Origin: an uncultured Bacilli bacterium
GTDB taxonomy: Bacteria > Bacillota_I > Bacilli_A > RF39 > UBA660
Direction of reading: 5' to 3'
Length of the DNA stretch: 27,962 bases
Assembly (NCBI GenBank): GCA_910587775.1
Contig: CAJUNF010000017.1
Location: 1 to 27,962, forward strand
Made by a program: the position numbers and the translations under genes. Below the pieces are notes generated by a model, which was not told the origin of the DNA, made no database searches, and saw nothing but the letters and a program-made list of their open reading frames with translations. Positions 8,288 to 14,499 of this stretch are shown here, one piece after another. Position 1 is the first letter of the stretch. Each line of letters starts with the position of its first letter.

Positions 8288-8847
8288 GAATTCCCTCCAA
8301 AATATATTTGATCTACTACTTTTAAATAATCGAGTGGTGGATCAATTTTTTCTTTAATCAAATGTCCATGTTCTACAAAATAAGAATATGGAATACTTTG
8401 TCTTTTTGTTTGATCAATAAAACTTAAAAAAACTTGTCCATCTAGCAGATAAACTAGCTGCTGAATCTTAACAACTAAAAAGACAATTCCATCATGATCA
8501 ATAACTTTTCTTATATGTTTGATTTGATGTGGGTGGATGTTATGAAGTGGAAACGATGTTTTCATTTTTGTTTCTTTTGCTTCGAATTCTATATATTTTC
8601 CACGATAAAGTCCATTATAATCTAAAGTAGAAGGAGCTTTAAAATAAGCTTTATCAATGACTTTTCCTTTGGTAGTATAATGAACATCAACAATACCTAC
8701 TGGAGTAGGTTTTTTAAATATTAGTGCAATATTTCTTTCTTCATAATAAGAATTAGATAAATTAAGTAAATTTTCTAAATCCATTCCACGATTTCCATAA
8801 GAAACAGTAGATGTCTTCTTTTTAACTATGTTGTTTGGATATTGCAC
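8284..8847 (-). CDS. recU: RecU Holliday junction resolvase
   Basis: 187 residues. It cuts four-way DNA junctions in recombination repair and chromosome segregation. The N-terminal 'YGNRGMDLENLL' and 'IALIFKKPTPVGIV' are typical of RecU. The nuclease core has Asp76 in 'STLDYNGLYRGKYIEFEAKET', with Glu87/Glu89 and Lys91 as the E-x-K metal site. 'FPLHNIHPHQ' follows. The start is a GTG at 8847 with AAAGGTGG upstream; no suitable ATG lies near. It is the first gene of a two-gene operon and is coupled to the PBP gene through an ATGA overlap. Confidence 0.93.
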   Translation of the reverse strand: MQYPNNIVKKKTSTVSYGNRGMDLENLLNLSNSYYEERNIALIFKKPTPVGIVDVHYTTKGKVIDKAYFKAPSTLDYNGLYRGKYIEFEAKETKMKTSFPLHNIHPHQIKHIRKVIDHDGIVFLVVKIQQLVYLLDGQVFLSFIDQTKRQSIPYSYFVEHGHLIKEKIDPPLDYLKVVDQIYFGGNS

Positions 8848-8863
8848 ACTACCACCTTTACTT

Positions 8864-8869
8864 ATTATA
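8864..8869 (-). promoter_or_regulatory. -10 of the recU-PBP operon
   Basis: TATAAT on the minus strand, 16 nt before the recU GTG. The -35 region (TTTTAA) is poor. A leader of about 10 nt is expected. Confidence 0.5.
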
Positions 8870-8980
8870 CTATATTAAAGCATTTTTTAAAAGATGAAGA
8901 GGTAAGAAAAACATTTGCTATCTTTTGTCGAATTTTCCTATTTAAGATAAAGGTAAGTTAAAATAAATTTAGGTGATAAC

Positions 8981-9088
8981 ATGAGAGAATTAAATATTGA
9001 TCTACTTTTTAGTGAAATGTTAGAGCAAGTATCGGTTTCAGAAAGATTGCTACATTTAAAAATAATATTAAATTCAGTTGACAATTAA
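8981..9088 (+). CDS. small ORF, 35 residues, unknown
   Basis: ATG at 8981 with AGGTGA four nucleotides upstream, a ribosome site as good as those of the neighbouring real genes. The peptide begins MRELNIDLLF and ends HLKIILNSVDN; it looks helical and amphipathic, with no membrane segment or Cys. The gene after it has its own promoter, whose -35 overlaps the end of this ORF. No family was recognised. The clear ribosome site is the only real support; it could be a chance ORF in AT-rich DNA. Confidence 0.4.
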   Translation: MRELNIDLLFSEMLEQVSVSERLLHLKIILNSVDN

Positions 9089-9105
9089 CACTTTTTTAAT
9101 ATAAT
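9078..9105 (+). promoter_or_regulatory. promoter of the transglutaminase-like gene
   Basis: TTGACA (9078-9083), 16-nt spacer, TATAAT (9100-9105): a near-perfect vegetative promoter. Confidence 0.8.
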
Positions 9106-9130
9106 AACCCTTAAATGAGGGGGAAGTTAT

Positions 9131-9991
9131 ATGGATGTACTAGCTTATTTAGAAGAAAATTTAAAAAATAAAAATTGGTCTTTAGATGAAAAATGTCGAT
9201 ATTTATATTTACAAAGTTGTTTATTATTTTCTTATGATCCAAGAAGAAAATGGCTGATGTATGAATCAAATGAAGCATTAACTAAAGAAATATGGGATCG
9301 TCAAATAAATTTAAATAATGTAACCGATTTCAATGTGATTTGTACAAGTTGGCATAAAGAAGTTTATTTGAAATTAATACATGAATTATTAGGGATAAAG
9401 GGAAAATCAGAAGGAACAATACATAAATATGTTTCTTTAAAAAATCAAAAAGGTGAGCATATTTTTGCAGATGCCACGCTAGGAAATGATTTAGCACGAG
9501 TGAAAATGGGACTTTCTACAAAGCGTTATAAAAAAGAAAATGAAACAATAAAAGAAAGTCAAATATGGCTCAAACCACAAGACCAGAAAATTGGATATAT
9601 AAAAGAGTTTTACTTTGAAGAGACATTTAGCAAAATAAAGCAAGAATTATTAGAAAAAACAAAAGATTTAGAAGCAATAGATAAATACATTGCTTATTTA
9701 AGTAAAATCATAAAATTATATAATACTTTTACCTTTCAAAATTATAGTGATGCTAGGTATTGCTTCTATTATCTATGTGATAAATTATTAGAAGATATTT
9801 CTTGGAACTACAAAGAAATAGAATTATATCAAGATTTTAAAGATAAATCATGGGATTTCGTTTCTATTTACCCAATTAATCTTCCAAAAGGTATTCTTTA
9901 TCTTAAATTATTTTTAGGACCACTTTCATATAATATTGAAGAAATAGAGGAATCAGAAGTTCACTATTTAAAGAAAAATTTGAAAAGTTGA
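9131..9991 (+). CDS. transglutaminase-like cysteine protein, function unknown
   Basis: 286 residues. There is no signal peptide or membrane helix, so it is probably cytoplasmic. The only recognisable feature is a possible transglutaminase/papain-fold triad in the right order and spacing: Cys71 in 'NVICTSWHKEVY', His98 in 'GTIHKYVSL' and Asp114 in 'IFADATLG'. The local text resembles the transglut core, with a helix after the Cys and an H...D-x-T strand pair. The C-terminal 150 residues are helical, Tyr- and Lys-rich and unrecognised. AGGGGG precedes the ATG. It lies between recU and gpsB, where Bacillus has assorted ypp genes of unknown function. No substrate can be suggested. The triad is inferred by eye and the gene itself is certain. 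Confidence 0.6.
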   Translation: MDVLAYLEENLKNKNWSLDEKCRYLYLQSCLLFSYDPRRKWLMYESNEALTKEIWDRQINLNNVTDFNVICTSWHKEVYLKLIHELLGIKGKSEGTIHKYVSLKNQKGEHIFADATLGNDLARVKMGLSTKRYKKENETIKESQIWLKPQDQKIGYIKEFYFEETFSKIKQELLEKTKDLEAIDKYIAYLSKIIKLYNTFTFQNYSDARYCFYYLCDKLLEDISWNYKEIELYQDFKDKSWDFVSIYPINLPKGILYLKLFLGPLSYNIEEIEESEVHYLKKNLKS

Positions 9992-10029
9992 TAAAATAAA
10001 AATAGGAAAATAATGGGACGCACCTCTAC

Positions 10030-10059
10030 TTGACGAAATACCCAATTTCAAGATATAAT
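10030..10059 (+). promoter_or_regulatory. gpsB promoter
   Basis: TTGACG (10030-10035), 18-nt spacer, TATAAT (10054-10059). It lies about 22 nt before the gpsB ATG and may also supply rnpB transcription. Confidence 0.7.
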
Positions 10060-10081
10060 TTTGTCCGAAGAAGGTGATAGA

Positions 10082-10414
10082 ATGGTAGAAGAAAAAATCG
10101 TCTTAACTCCCTCTGAAATCTATGAAAAAGAATTCAAAGTGGATGCAAGAGGTTATAGACCACAAGAAGTCGATAATTATCTAGATATTATCATACGTGA
10201 TTATACAGAATATAATACTATCATCAGGGGACAAGATAAAATGATTAGTGAGTTAACGGAAGAAAATAATAAACTAAAAAATGAAATTAGAAAATTAAGA
10301 AACATTCTAGAAGCGCAAGAATCTTCAAATAGTAGAAGTAGTAATGTAAATAACATTGATTTATTAAGAAGAATTAGTCAATTAGAAAAAATTGTATACG
10401 GAAAAAATGAATAA
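10082..10414 (+). CDS. gpsB: GpsB cell-division/cell-wall adaptor (DivIVA family)
   Basis: 110 residues. GpsB is a small cytoplasmic coiled-coil adaptor that moves PBP1-type synthases between septum and side wall. The N-terminal DivIVA-like domain is clear: 'IYEKEFKVDARGYRPQEVD' followed by 'NYLDIIIRDY' (residues 13-41). A coiled coil (about 42-80) and a Ser/Asn linker follow. The C-terminal trimerisation motif 'IDLLRRISQLEKIVYG' closely matches the B. subtilis end 'FDILKRLSNLEKHVFG'. GAAGGTGA sets the ATG at 10082; an upstream in-frame TTG at 10061 overlaps the ribosome-site region. The likely partner, class A PBP, is encoded in the same window. The stop codon falls inside rnpB helix P1. Confidence 0.93.
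   Translation: MVEEKIVLTPSEIYEKEFKVDARGYRPQEVDNYLDIIIRDYTEYNTIIRGQDKMISELTEENNKLKNEIRKLRNILEAQESSNSRSSNVNNIDLLRRISQLEKIVYGKNE
10395..10400 (+). promoter_or_regulatory. possible internal -10 for rnpB inside gpsB
   Basis: TATACG in the last codons of gpsB, placed so that transcription would begin near 10407-10410, where helix P1 starts. The -35 region (AATTAG) is poor, so the alternative is processing from the gpsB transcript. Confidence 0.3.
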
Positions 10415-10760
10415 TAACTGGACAAATGCTGCAGTAAATAATCTGTTGAGGAAAGTCCATGCTCACACAATCTGAGATCGATTGTAGTGTTCGTGCTAGA
10501 GGAACAAATAACTCTAGGTAGTAGTAATACTAACGGCTTTGAACAAACCTAATCATGGTTTAAGTAAAACTAAGGTGCCAAAGTGACGAAGAACTTGGAA
10601 ACGAGGGAAGTGGAACGTGGTAAACCCCGCGAGTGAGAAACCCAAATTTTGGTAGGGGAGTCTTTCGAAATGAATCAAAAGGACGAAAGGACCGTAAGGT
10701 AGATAAATATTTGTCGCGCAAATTTTGCGTACAGAACATGGCTTACAAGTTATTATTTAA
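10410..10760 (+). ncRNA. rnpB: RNase P RNA, Bacillus (B) type
   Basis: The catalytic RNA that removes 5' leaders from pre-tRNAs. Conserved blocks in order are GAGGAAAGTCCATGCTC (10448-10464), 'GTAGTGTTCGTGC', 'AAGTGACGAAG', 'GTGGAACGTGGTAAACCCC', 'GAGAAACCCAAATTTTGGTAG' and the 3' ACAGAACATGGCTTAC (10731-10746). Helix P1 is formed by 10410-10419 pairing with 10748-10757. The text follows the B. subtilis RNA closely, including its position right after gpsB. No separate terminator is visible; P1 followed by ATTTAATTTTT may serve. The next gene's ribosome site begins only about 10 nt further on. Confidence 0.96.
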
Positions 10761-10782
10761 TTTTTAAAGGAGTGAGATTACT

Positions 10783-11256
10783 TTGAAAAATTTAGGAAAT
10801 CTCCTAAAAGAACAAAGAGAATCAAAAGGCGTAAGCATTAGTGAAGCTAGTAATGATTTAAAGATAAAAGATGTTATTTTAGAAAACATTGAAGAAGGAA
10901 ACATTGGTGCTTTTAAAGATATTTATCTATTAAAAGATCAGATTAGCCTTTATGCAAAATACTTAGGTCTAAATAGCAATAATATTATTGATGAATTTAA
11001 TGAATACTTATTTGAGTATACTTCACGCATTCCTGTAAAAGAAATAGAACGCGAAATGCAAAAAAATAATAAAATAGAAAAAGAAGAATTAAAAGTAAGT
11101 TCTCCCTATACAAAACCAATGAAAAAATATCCGCGAGTTTACTACTTTTTAATTTATACCATTTTAATTTTAATTGTTTTTATTATGTTTTTTTGGAGTA
11201 TTAAACAAATTACAATCAATACAAAAGAAACAAAAGACATTAGTTATATAAAGTAG
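10783..11256 (+). CDS. rodZ: RodZ/YmfM-like HTH membrane protein, without the extracytoplasmic domain
   Basis: 157 residues. An N-terminal Cro/HTH_25-type helix-turn-helix ('LGNLLKEQRESKGVSISEASNDLKI', residues 4-28, then 'DQISLYAKYLGL') is followed by a basic stretch (about 110-118), one membrane helix (about 119-140) and a 17-residue outer tail. RodZ links MreB to the wall elongation machinery. Typical RodZ proteins are longer and end in a beta-rich outer domain that is missing here. The start is a TTG at 10783 with AAAGGAG 10 nt upstream. It lies directly before the PgsA homologue, as ymfM does before pgsA in Bacillus, which supports the call. Confidence 0.75.
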   Translation: MKNLGNLLKEQRESKGVSISEASNDLKIKDVILENIEEGNIGAFKDIYLLKDQISLYAKYLGLNSNNIIDEFNEYLFEYTSRIPVKEIEREMQKNNKIEKEELKVSSPYTKPMKKYPRVYYFLIYTILILIVFIMFFWSIKQITINTKETKDISYIK

Positions 11257-11263
11257 GTGAAAT

Positions 11264-11860
11264 ATGAAAATTATCAAAAATATAAGTTTGATAAGAATGA
11301 TTACCATGTTAATTGGGTTGCTATTATTAATGATTCCTTGGTATCAATTAGGAATACATTTTCCAAATTACATAGCTGGTGGCAAAATTATTATTGACAT
11401 AAAATATATTATAGTTGGATTTATTTTTGTATTTTCTTATTTATTAAAATTAGTAGTATTTCGTATGAAAAATAAAATAAAATCTGAATTAAAATTTATT
11501 TTAACTATAGAAAATGCTCTAGATCATATTTTTATAGAAGGGTTATTAGTATTATTATCATTCCATGGTTTTATATCGCCAATTATTCCAATTGTTATAA
11601 TTGCAAAAAAAATACTAGTAGATGCCATGAAAAAATTAAGTGCTGACAATGGATCTATGAATGAAAAAAGTAAATTAGGATATTGTGAAAATATAATATT
11701 ACGTTTAGGAATAATTTTATTATTATTCTATAATTTACCGTTTGAACTTTGGAATTTCTATTTTGCAGATGCATTAATCATAATAGCTACTGTTTTTGCA
11801 GTTTTAAATGGTTGCATTTATTATTTTCAAGCTAAAAATATGTTAGTAAAAGAACAGTAA
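11264..11860 (+). CDS. PgsA-like CDP-alcohol phosphatidyltransferase homologue, catalytic motif lost
   Basis: 198 residues, normal length for PgsA, with several membrane helices (about 8-28, 46-66, 90-118, 142-158, 166-188). The N-terminus 'NISLIRMITM' matches the PgsA start. The C-terminal half follows B. subtilis PgsA segment by segment, for example 'IPIVIIAKKILVDAMKKLSA' against its 'MVIVIISREFAVTGLRLVLA', and 'FELWNFYFADA' against 'FELIGIPFADI'. The family signature D-x2-D-G-x2-A-R-x8-G-x3-D-x3-D should fall at residues 59-87, but only the last Asp (Asp87) remains, with Glu83 in place of the third. The ribosome site is TAGGTGA. It follows the rodZ-like gene by 7 nt and ends in a terminator. 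Homology is fairly sure; lack of phosphatidylglycerophosphate synthase activity is inferred. Confidence 0.72.
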   Translation: MKIIKNISLIRMITMLIGLLLLMIPWYQLGIHFPNYIAGGKIIIDIKYIIVGFIFVFSYLLKLVVFRMKNKIKSELKFILTIENALDHIFIEGLLVLLSFHGFISPIIPIVIIAKKILVDAMKKLSADNGSMNEKSKLGYCENIILRLGIILLLFYNLPFELWNFYFADALIIIATVFAVLNGCIYYFQAKNMLVKEQ

Positions 11861-11885
11861 TCAGTATAACGCTGATTCTTTTTTT
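11859..11885 (+). terminator. terminator after the PgsA homologue
   Basis: AATCAG pairs with CTGATT (11859-11864 with 11872-11877), 7-nt loop, then C and a T-run. Confidence 0.75.
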
Positions 11886-11906
11886 ATAGTGTTTTTAATA
11901 CTCTTT

Positions 11907-11915
11907 TGTTATAAT
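11907..11915 (+). promoter_or_regulatory. extended -10 promoter of the tmk-like operon
   Basis: TGTTATAAT, a perfect extended -10, with no good -35. Transcription should begin near 11922, so the ribosome site GGTGA sits at the very 5' end of the mRNA. Confidence 0.65.
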
Positions 11916-11931
11916 AAATTTGGTGAATAAT

Positions 11932-12633
11932 GTGAAAAGTAAACTAATAGTAATAGAAGGAACTGATTGTTCGGGTAAAGCTACACAAACCAAAATACTA
12001 AAAGAAAAATTACAGGAAAATGGCTATTCTGTTTTTTCTTTTGATTTCCCACATTACGAAAGTCCAACTGGTAAAATAATTGGTGGACCTTATTTAGGTC
12101 AAGAAGAAATTAGTAAGTGTTGGTTTGAAGAAGGAGCTGTTAATATCGATGCCAAAGTATCATCAATGTTTTATGCAATTGATCGCTACTATAATTATCA
12201 TATTTTAGAAGAGGAATCTAAGAAAAATGACATTATTTTATTAGATAGATATACATATTCTGCTATGGCTCATCAGGGTGGAAAAATAAGAGAAAAGGAA
12301 AAAAGAAATGCGTTTTATGAATGGGTAGAAAAACTAGAATTTGAAATGTTAAATCTACAGATACCAGACATTAAACTATTTTTGCATATGCCTTTAAAGG
12401 CGGAAAGCTTTCTTCGAGAAAAACGGAAAAATAAATTAGATGAAAATGAAAAAGATACTAAACATTTAAAAAATGCAGAAGAAGCATATAAAGAAATAGC
12501 AAAAAAATATGACTTTATAACCATAGAATGTGTAAAAAATAACCAAATAGAATCGAAGAACGATATAAAAAGGGCAGAAGAAATAGCAAAAGATATTTGG
12601 AATGTAATTAAAAAAAAACTAGAAGAAAAATAG
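11932..12633 (+). CDS. tmk: thymidylate (dTMP) kinase family protein
   Basis: 233 residues from a GTG at 11932. The P-loop is 'GTDCSGKAT' (residues 10-18), and 'LLDRYTYSAMAHQ' carries the DR pair (Asp105-Arg106) typical of thymidylate kinases. 'FPHYESPTGK' and 'SSMFYAIDRYYNY' also fit. It resembles the 'GTDxSGKATQ' type of dTMP kinase more than the classic Firmicute Tmk encoded beside holB, and the C-terminal lid region is long and Lys/Glu-rich. The likely reaction is dTMP + ATP to dTDP + ADP. Thymidylate synthase ThyX is encoded about 3 kb downstream, which supports this substrate. GGTGA 5 nt upstream favours the GTG at 11932 over TTG 11920 or GTG 11923. It is first in an operon with two genes of less clear role. 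Confidence 0.82.
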   Translation: MKSKLIVIEGTDCSGKATQTKILKEKLQENGYSVFSFDFPHYESPTGKIIGGPYLGQEEISKCWFEEGAVNIDAKVSSMFYAIDRYYNYHILEEESKKNDIILLDRYTYSAMAHQGGKIREKEKRNAFYEWVEKLEFEMLNLQIPDIKLFLHMPLKAESFLREKRKNKLDENEKDTKHLKNAEEAYKEIAKKYDFITIECVKNNQIESKNDIKRAEEIAKDIWNVIKKKLEEK

Positions 12634-12641
12634 GTGAAATA

Positions 12642-13634
12642 ATGGCTTTTTATTCATATATATTTAGTGCAAATTATAAAAGATTTGCTAAAAATTTAAA
12701 ACAAGTTGCTAAAAAGGAAAATCGTAGCTACTTTCTACTAACATTAGATACATATTATAGTATTTTAAGATATGGTGTTGGATTAAGTGATTATTTAAAT
12801 TATAAATTTTATTCCCGATCTAAAAAAGAAAGAAAAGAATATGTTGGAATAAAATTGCAAAATACATTTTATGAGAAAGTAAGTCCAAGTGCTTATAAAA
12901 AAAGATACACTTTAAAACCAACATTTTTAAAAGAATTTTCAAAATATACTAAACGTGATTTTTTCCTTCCAAATGAATCAAATGAACAAGAAATGATCAA
13001 TTTTTTAAATAATCACAAAGAATTTATGTGTAAGCCACTAGATGGTCTAGGTGGTGCTGGAGTTACAAAAATAATTACTAAAAATATCAAAGATTATCAT
13101 GAATTTTATCATAAATTATTAAAAGATCATCTGTTTTTAGAAGAGCTTGTTTTACAACATAAAGATTTAAACGAATTATGTGATGCTTCTGTAAATACTA
13201 TTCGTATAATGACATATAATGATTCAGGAAATCCAATCATTTTATGGGCAGGACTTCGTATTGGAAATGGAATAAATCCTGTTGATAATTTCCATGCTGG
13301 AGGGATGGGTGCAGAAATTAATTTAGAAACAGGAAAACTAATAGGCCCTGCTTTAGATAAAGATTTAAATGAATTTCCAAAACATCCAAAAAGTAAAATT
13401 AAAATTGATGGTTTTAAAATACCTTTTTTTAACGAAATAAAAGAAATGGTTTTAGAAGCATCTTTAGAAAGTGATAAAATTTTATTAGTAGGATGGGATG
13501 TAGCAGTAACACCATCTGGTCCAATCATTATTGAAGGAAATCGTAGACCTGGTTTTGATTTAGTCCAAGTTACTTCAAATCGAGGTAGAATGGATATTAT
13601 TAGAGAGGTTTTAGATCGTTATGAAAAAAAATAA
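12642..13634 (+). CDS. ATP-grasp enzyme, sugar-transfer-associated type
   Basis: 330 residues, no signal peptide. The N-terminal 100 residues are basic and helical. The ATP-grasp fold follows: Lys131 before the Gly-rich loop 'DGLGGAGV' (134-141), the adenine-region 'FLEELVLQH' (165-173), 'NTIRIMTY' (186-192), and the metal-binding end 'VGWDVAVTPSGPIIIEGN' (283-300) with Asp286, Glu298 and Asn300. This best fits the 'sugar-transfer associated ATP-grasp' family, often found in polysaccharide or cell-surface loci. Such enzymes form an amide or ester by ATP-driven carboxylate activation; the substrate here is unknown. AGGTGA overlaps the stop of the kinase gene, and the 3' end overlaps the next gene by 14 nt, so the three are cotranscribed. 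Confidence 0.8.
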   Translation: MAFYSYIFSANYKRFAKNLKQVAKKENRSYFLLTLDTYYSILRYGVGLSDYLNYKFYSRSKKERKEYVGIKLQNTFYEKVSPSAYKKRYTLKPTFLKEFSKYTKRDFFLPNESNEQEMINFLNNHKEFMCKPLDGLGGAGVTKIITKNIKDYHEFYHKLLKDHLFLEELVLQHKDLNELCDASVNTIRIMTYNDSGNPIILWAGLRIGNGINPVDNFHAGGMGAEINLETGKLIGPALDKDLNEFPKHPKSKIKIDGFKIPFFNEIKEMVLEASLESDKILLVGWDVAVTPSGPIIIEGNRRPGFDLVQVTSNRGRMDIIREVLDRYEKK

Positions 13635-14334
13635 AAATGTAATTTTAATTGTTCTTGGTTGTTTAATTATTTTATCATTTGGCTTATTAATTGGTTTTTA
13701 TAAATCAAGAATTGTAGTAATGGATATTAATTCAGATTTAATAAAAGAATTATATTACTCTATAAATCCAAGTTCTGATGCAAGTATTGCTAGTATGTTA
13801 TATCAAGAAAATGCTCTTCCAAATGAATACATTATTGATATAGGACTTATGGCCTATATAAAAGAAGTCGGAAAAGAAAATGCAAGTATAATACCAAGAG
13901 AAAAAGTAGAAGAGAAAATTAATACCATTTTGGGAAGTATAGCATATTTCCATAGTAAAGTTTATTTATTAGAAGAAGTCTGTGGCTATACATATAATGA
14001 TGAATTAAAACAATATGAAGTGATTGAAGGTTGTGGCGGAAATTGGTATGAAAGACTTCATAAAAAAATGGTAAGTGCGAGAAAGAAAAGAAATCAAATT
14101 ATAATAACTGAAAAGTTAATATACGAGACAGATGATTGGAATGATACAATTAGCAAAAGAACGATTTACTCTGATTTAAATAAAACAAAAAAATTGGATT
14201 ATAAGGAAGTTTCTTCTAATATCAACTATAGCATTGAAATTGATGATTATCTAGAAGATGCTAGTACATTTGAAATGATTTTTGAACAAAAAGGAGATCG
14301 TTATATTTTTAAAAACATAGTAAAAATAAATTAA
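13621..14334 (+). CDS. membrane-anchored extracytoplasmic protein, unknown function
   Basis: 237 residues. A short basic N-terminus and one hydrophobic helix (about 7-27) place the rest outside the cell. Cys14 sits in 'VLGC', which resembles a lipobox, but the hydrophobic stretch continues after it, so a membrane anchor is more likely. The outer part has two Cys about 20 residues apart ('EEVCGYTYND' and 'EGCGGNWYER') that could form a disulfide, then a beta-rich C-terminus. No family was recognised. It starts inside the ATP-grasp gene and ends at a terminator, making it the last gene of the tmk-like operon. A link to surface modification with the ATP-grasp enzyme is a guess from position only. 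Confidence 0.6.
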   Translation: MKKNKNVILIVLGCLIILSFGLLIGFYKSRIVVMDINSDLIKELYYSINPSSDASIASMLYQENALPNEYIIDIGLMAYIKEVGKENASIIPREKVEEKINTILGSIAYFHSKVYLLEEVCGYTYNDELKQYEVIEGCGGNWYERLHKKMVSARKKRNQIIITEKLIYETDDWNDTISKRTIYSDLNKTKKLDYKEVSSNINYSIEIDDYLEDASTFEMIFEQKGDRYIFKNIVKIN

Positions 14335-14347
14335 AAATGATAATTCT

Positions 14348-14399
14348 AAAAAAAGAGAAGTAAAAACAAAGAAATTTGTTAAAAAAATTCTCTTTTTTT
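14348..14399 (+). terminator. terminator before recA
   Basis: Outer stem AAAAAAAGAGAA with TTCTCTTTTTTT (14348-14359 with 14388-14399), enclosing a smaller AACAAA/TTTGTT hairpin (14365-14370 with 14375-14380). It isolates recA from the upstream operon. Confidence 0.7.
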
Positions 14400-14415
14400 G
14401 TATGGAAATAGGTAC

Positions 14416-14429
14416 CAAACGAATGTTTG
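14416..14429 (+). promoter_or_regulatory. SOS (LexA/DinR) box-like operator upstream of recA
   Basis: CAAACGAATGTTTG is a 14-nt imperfect palindrome with CAAAC/GTTTG arms. It matches the Bacillus SOS box CGAACRNRYGTTCG at 12 of 14 positions; the two differences (G to A, C to T) are symmetric. It lies 9 nt upstream of the -35. Confidence 0.6.
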
Positions 14430-14438
14430 AGAAAAAGA

Positions 14439-14467
14439 TTGACAAAGCTAATATTCTATAATAAAAT
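14439..14467 (+). promoter_or_regulatory. recA promoter
   Basis: TTGACA (14439-14444), 17-nt spacer, TAAAAT (14462-14467). A TATAAT at 14457-14462 is only 12 nt from the -35 and is less likely to be used with it. Confidence 0.7.
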
Positions 14468-14499
14468 GAACATGTATTTAAAAACTTTAGGAGGATTAC

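Noticed and set aside
11920..11931. In-frame TTG (11920) and GTG (11923) as starts of the tmk gene
   Set aside because: They overlap the only ribosome site (GGTGA) and would leave no leader; GTG 11932 has correct spacing.
13621..13705. Lipoprotein signal ('VLGC') in the unknown membrane protein
   Set aside because: The hydrophobic segment continues well past the Cys and position -3 is not ideal, so a membrane anchor fits better.
14439..14462. recA promoter read as TTGACA plus the TATAAT at 14457
   Set aside because: The spacer is only 12 nt; TAAAAT at 14462-14467 gives the normal 17 nt.
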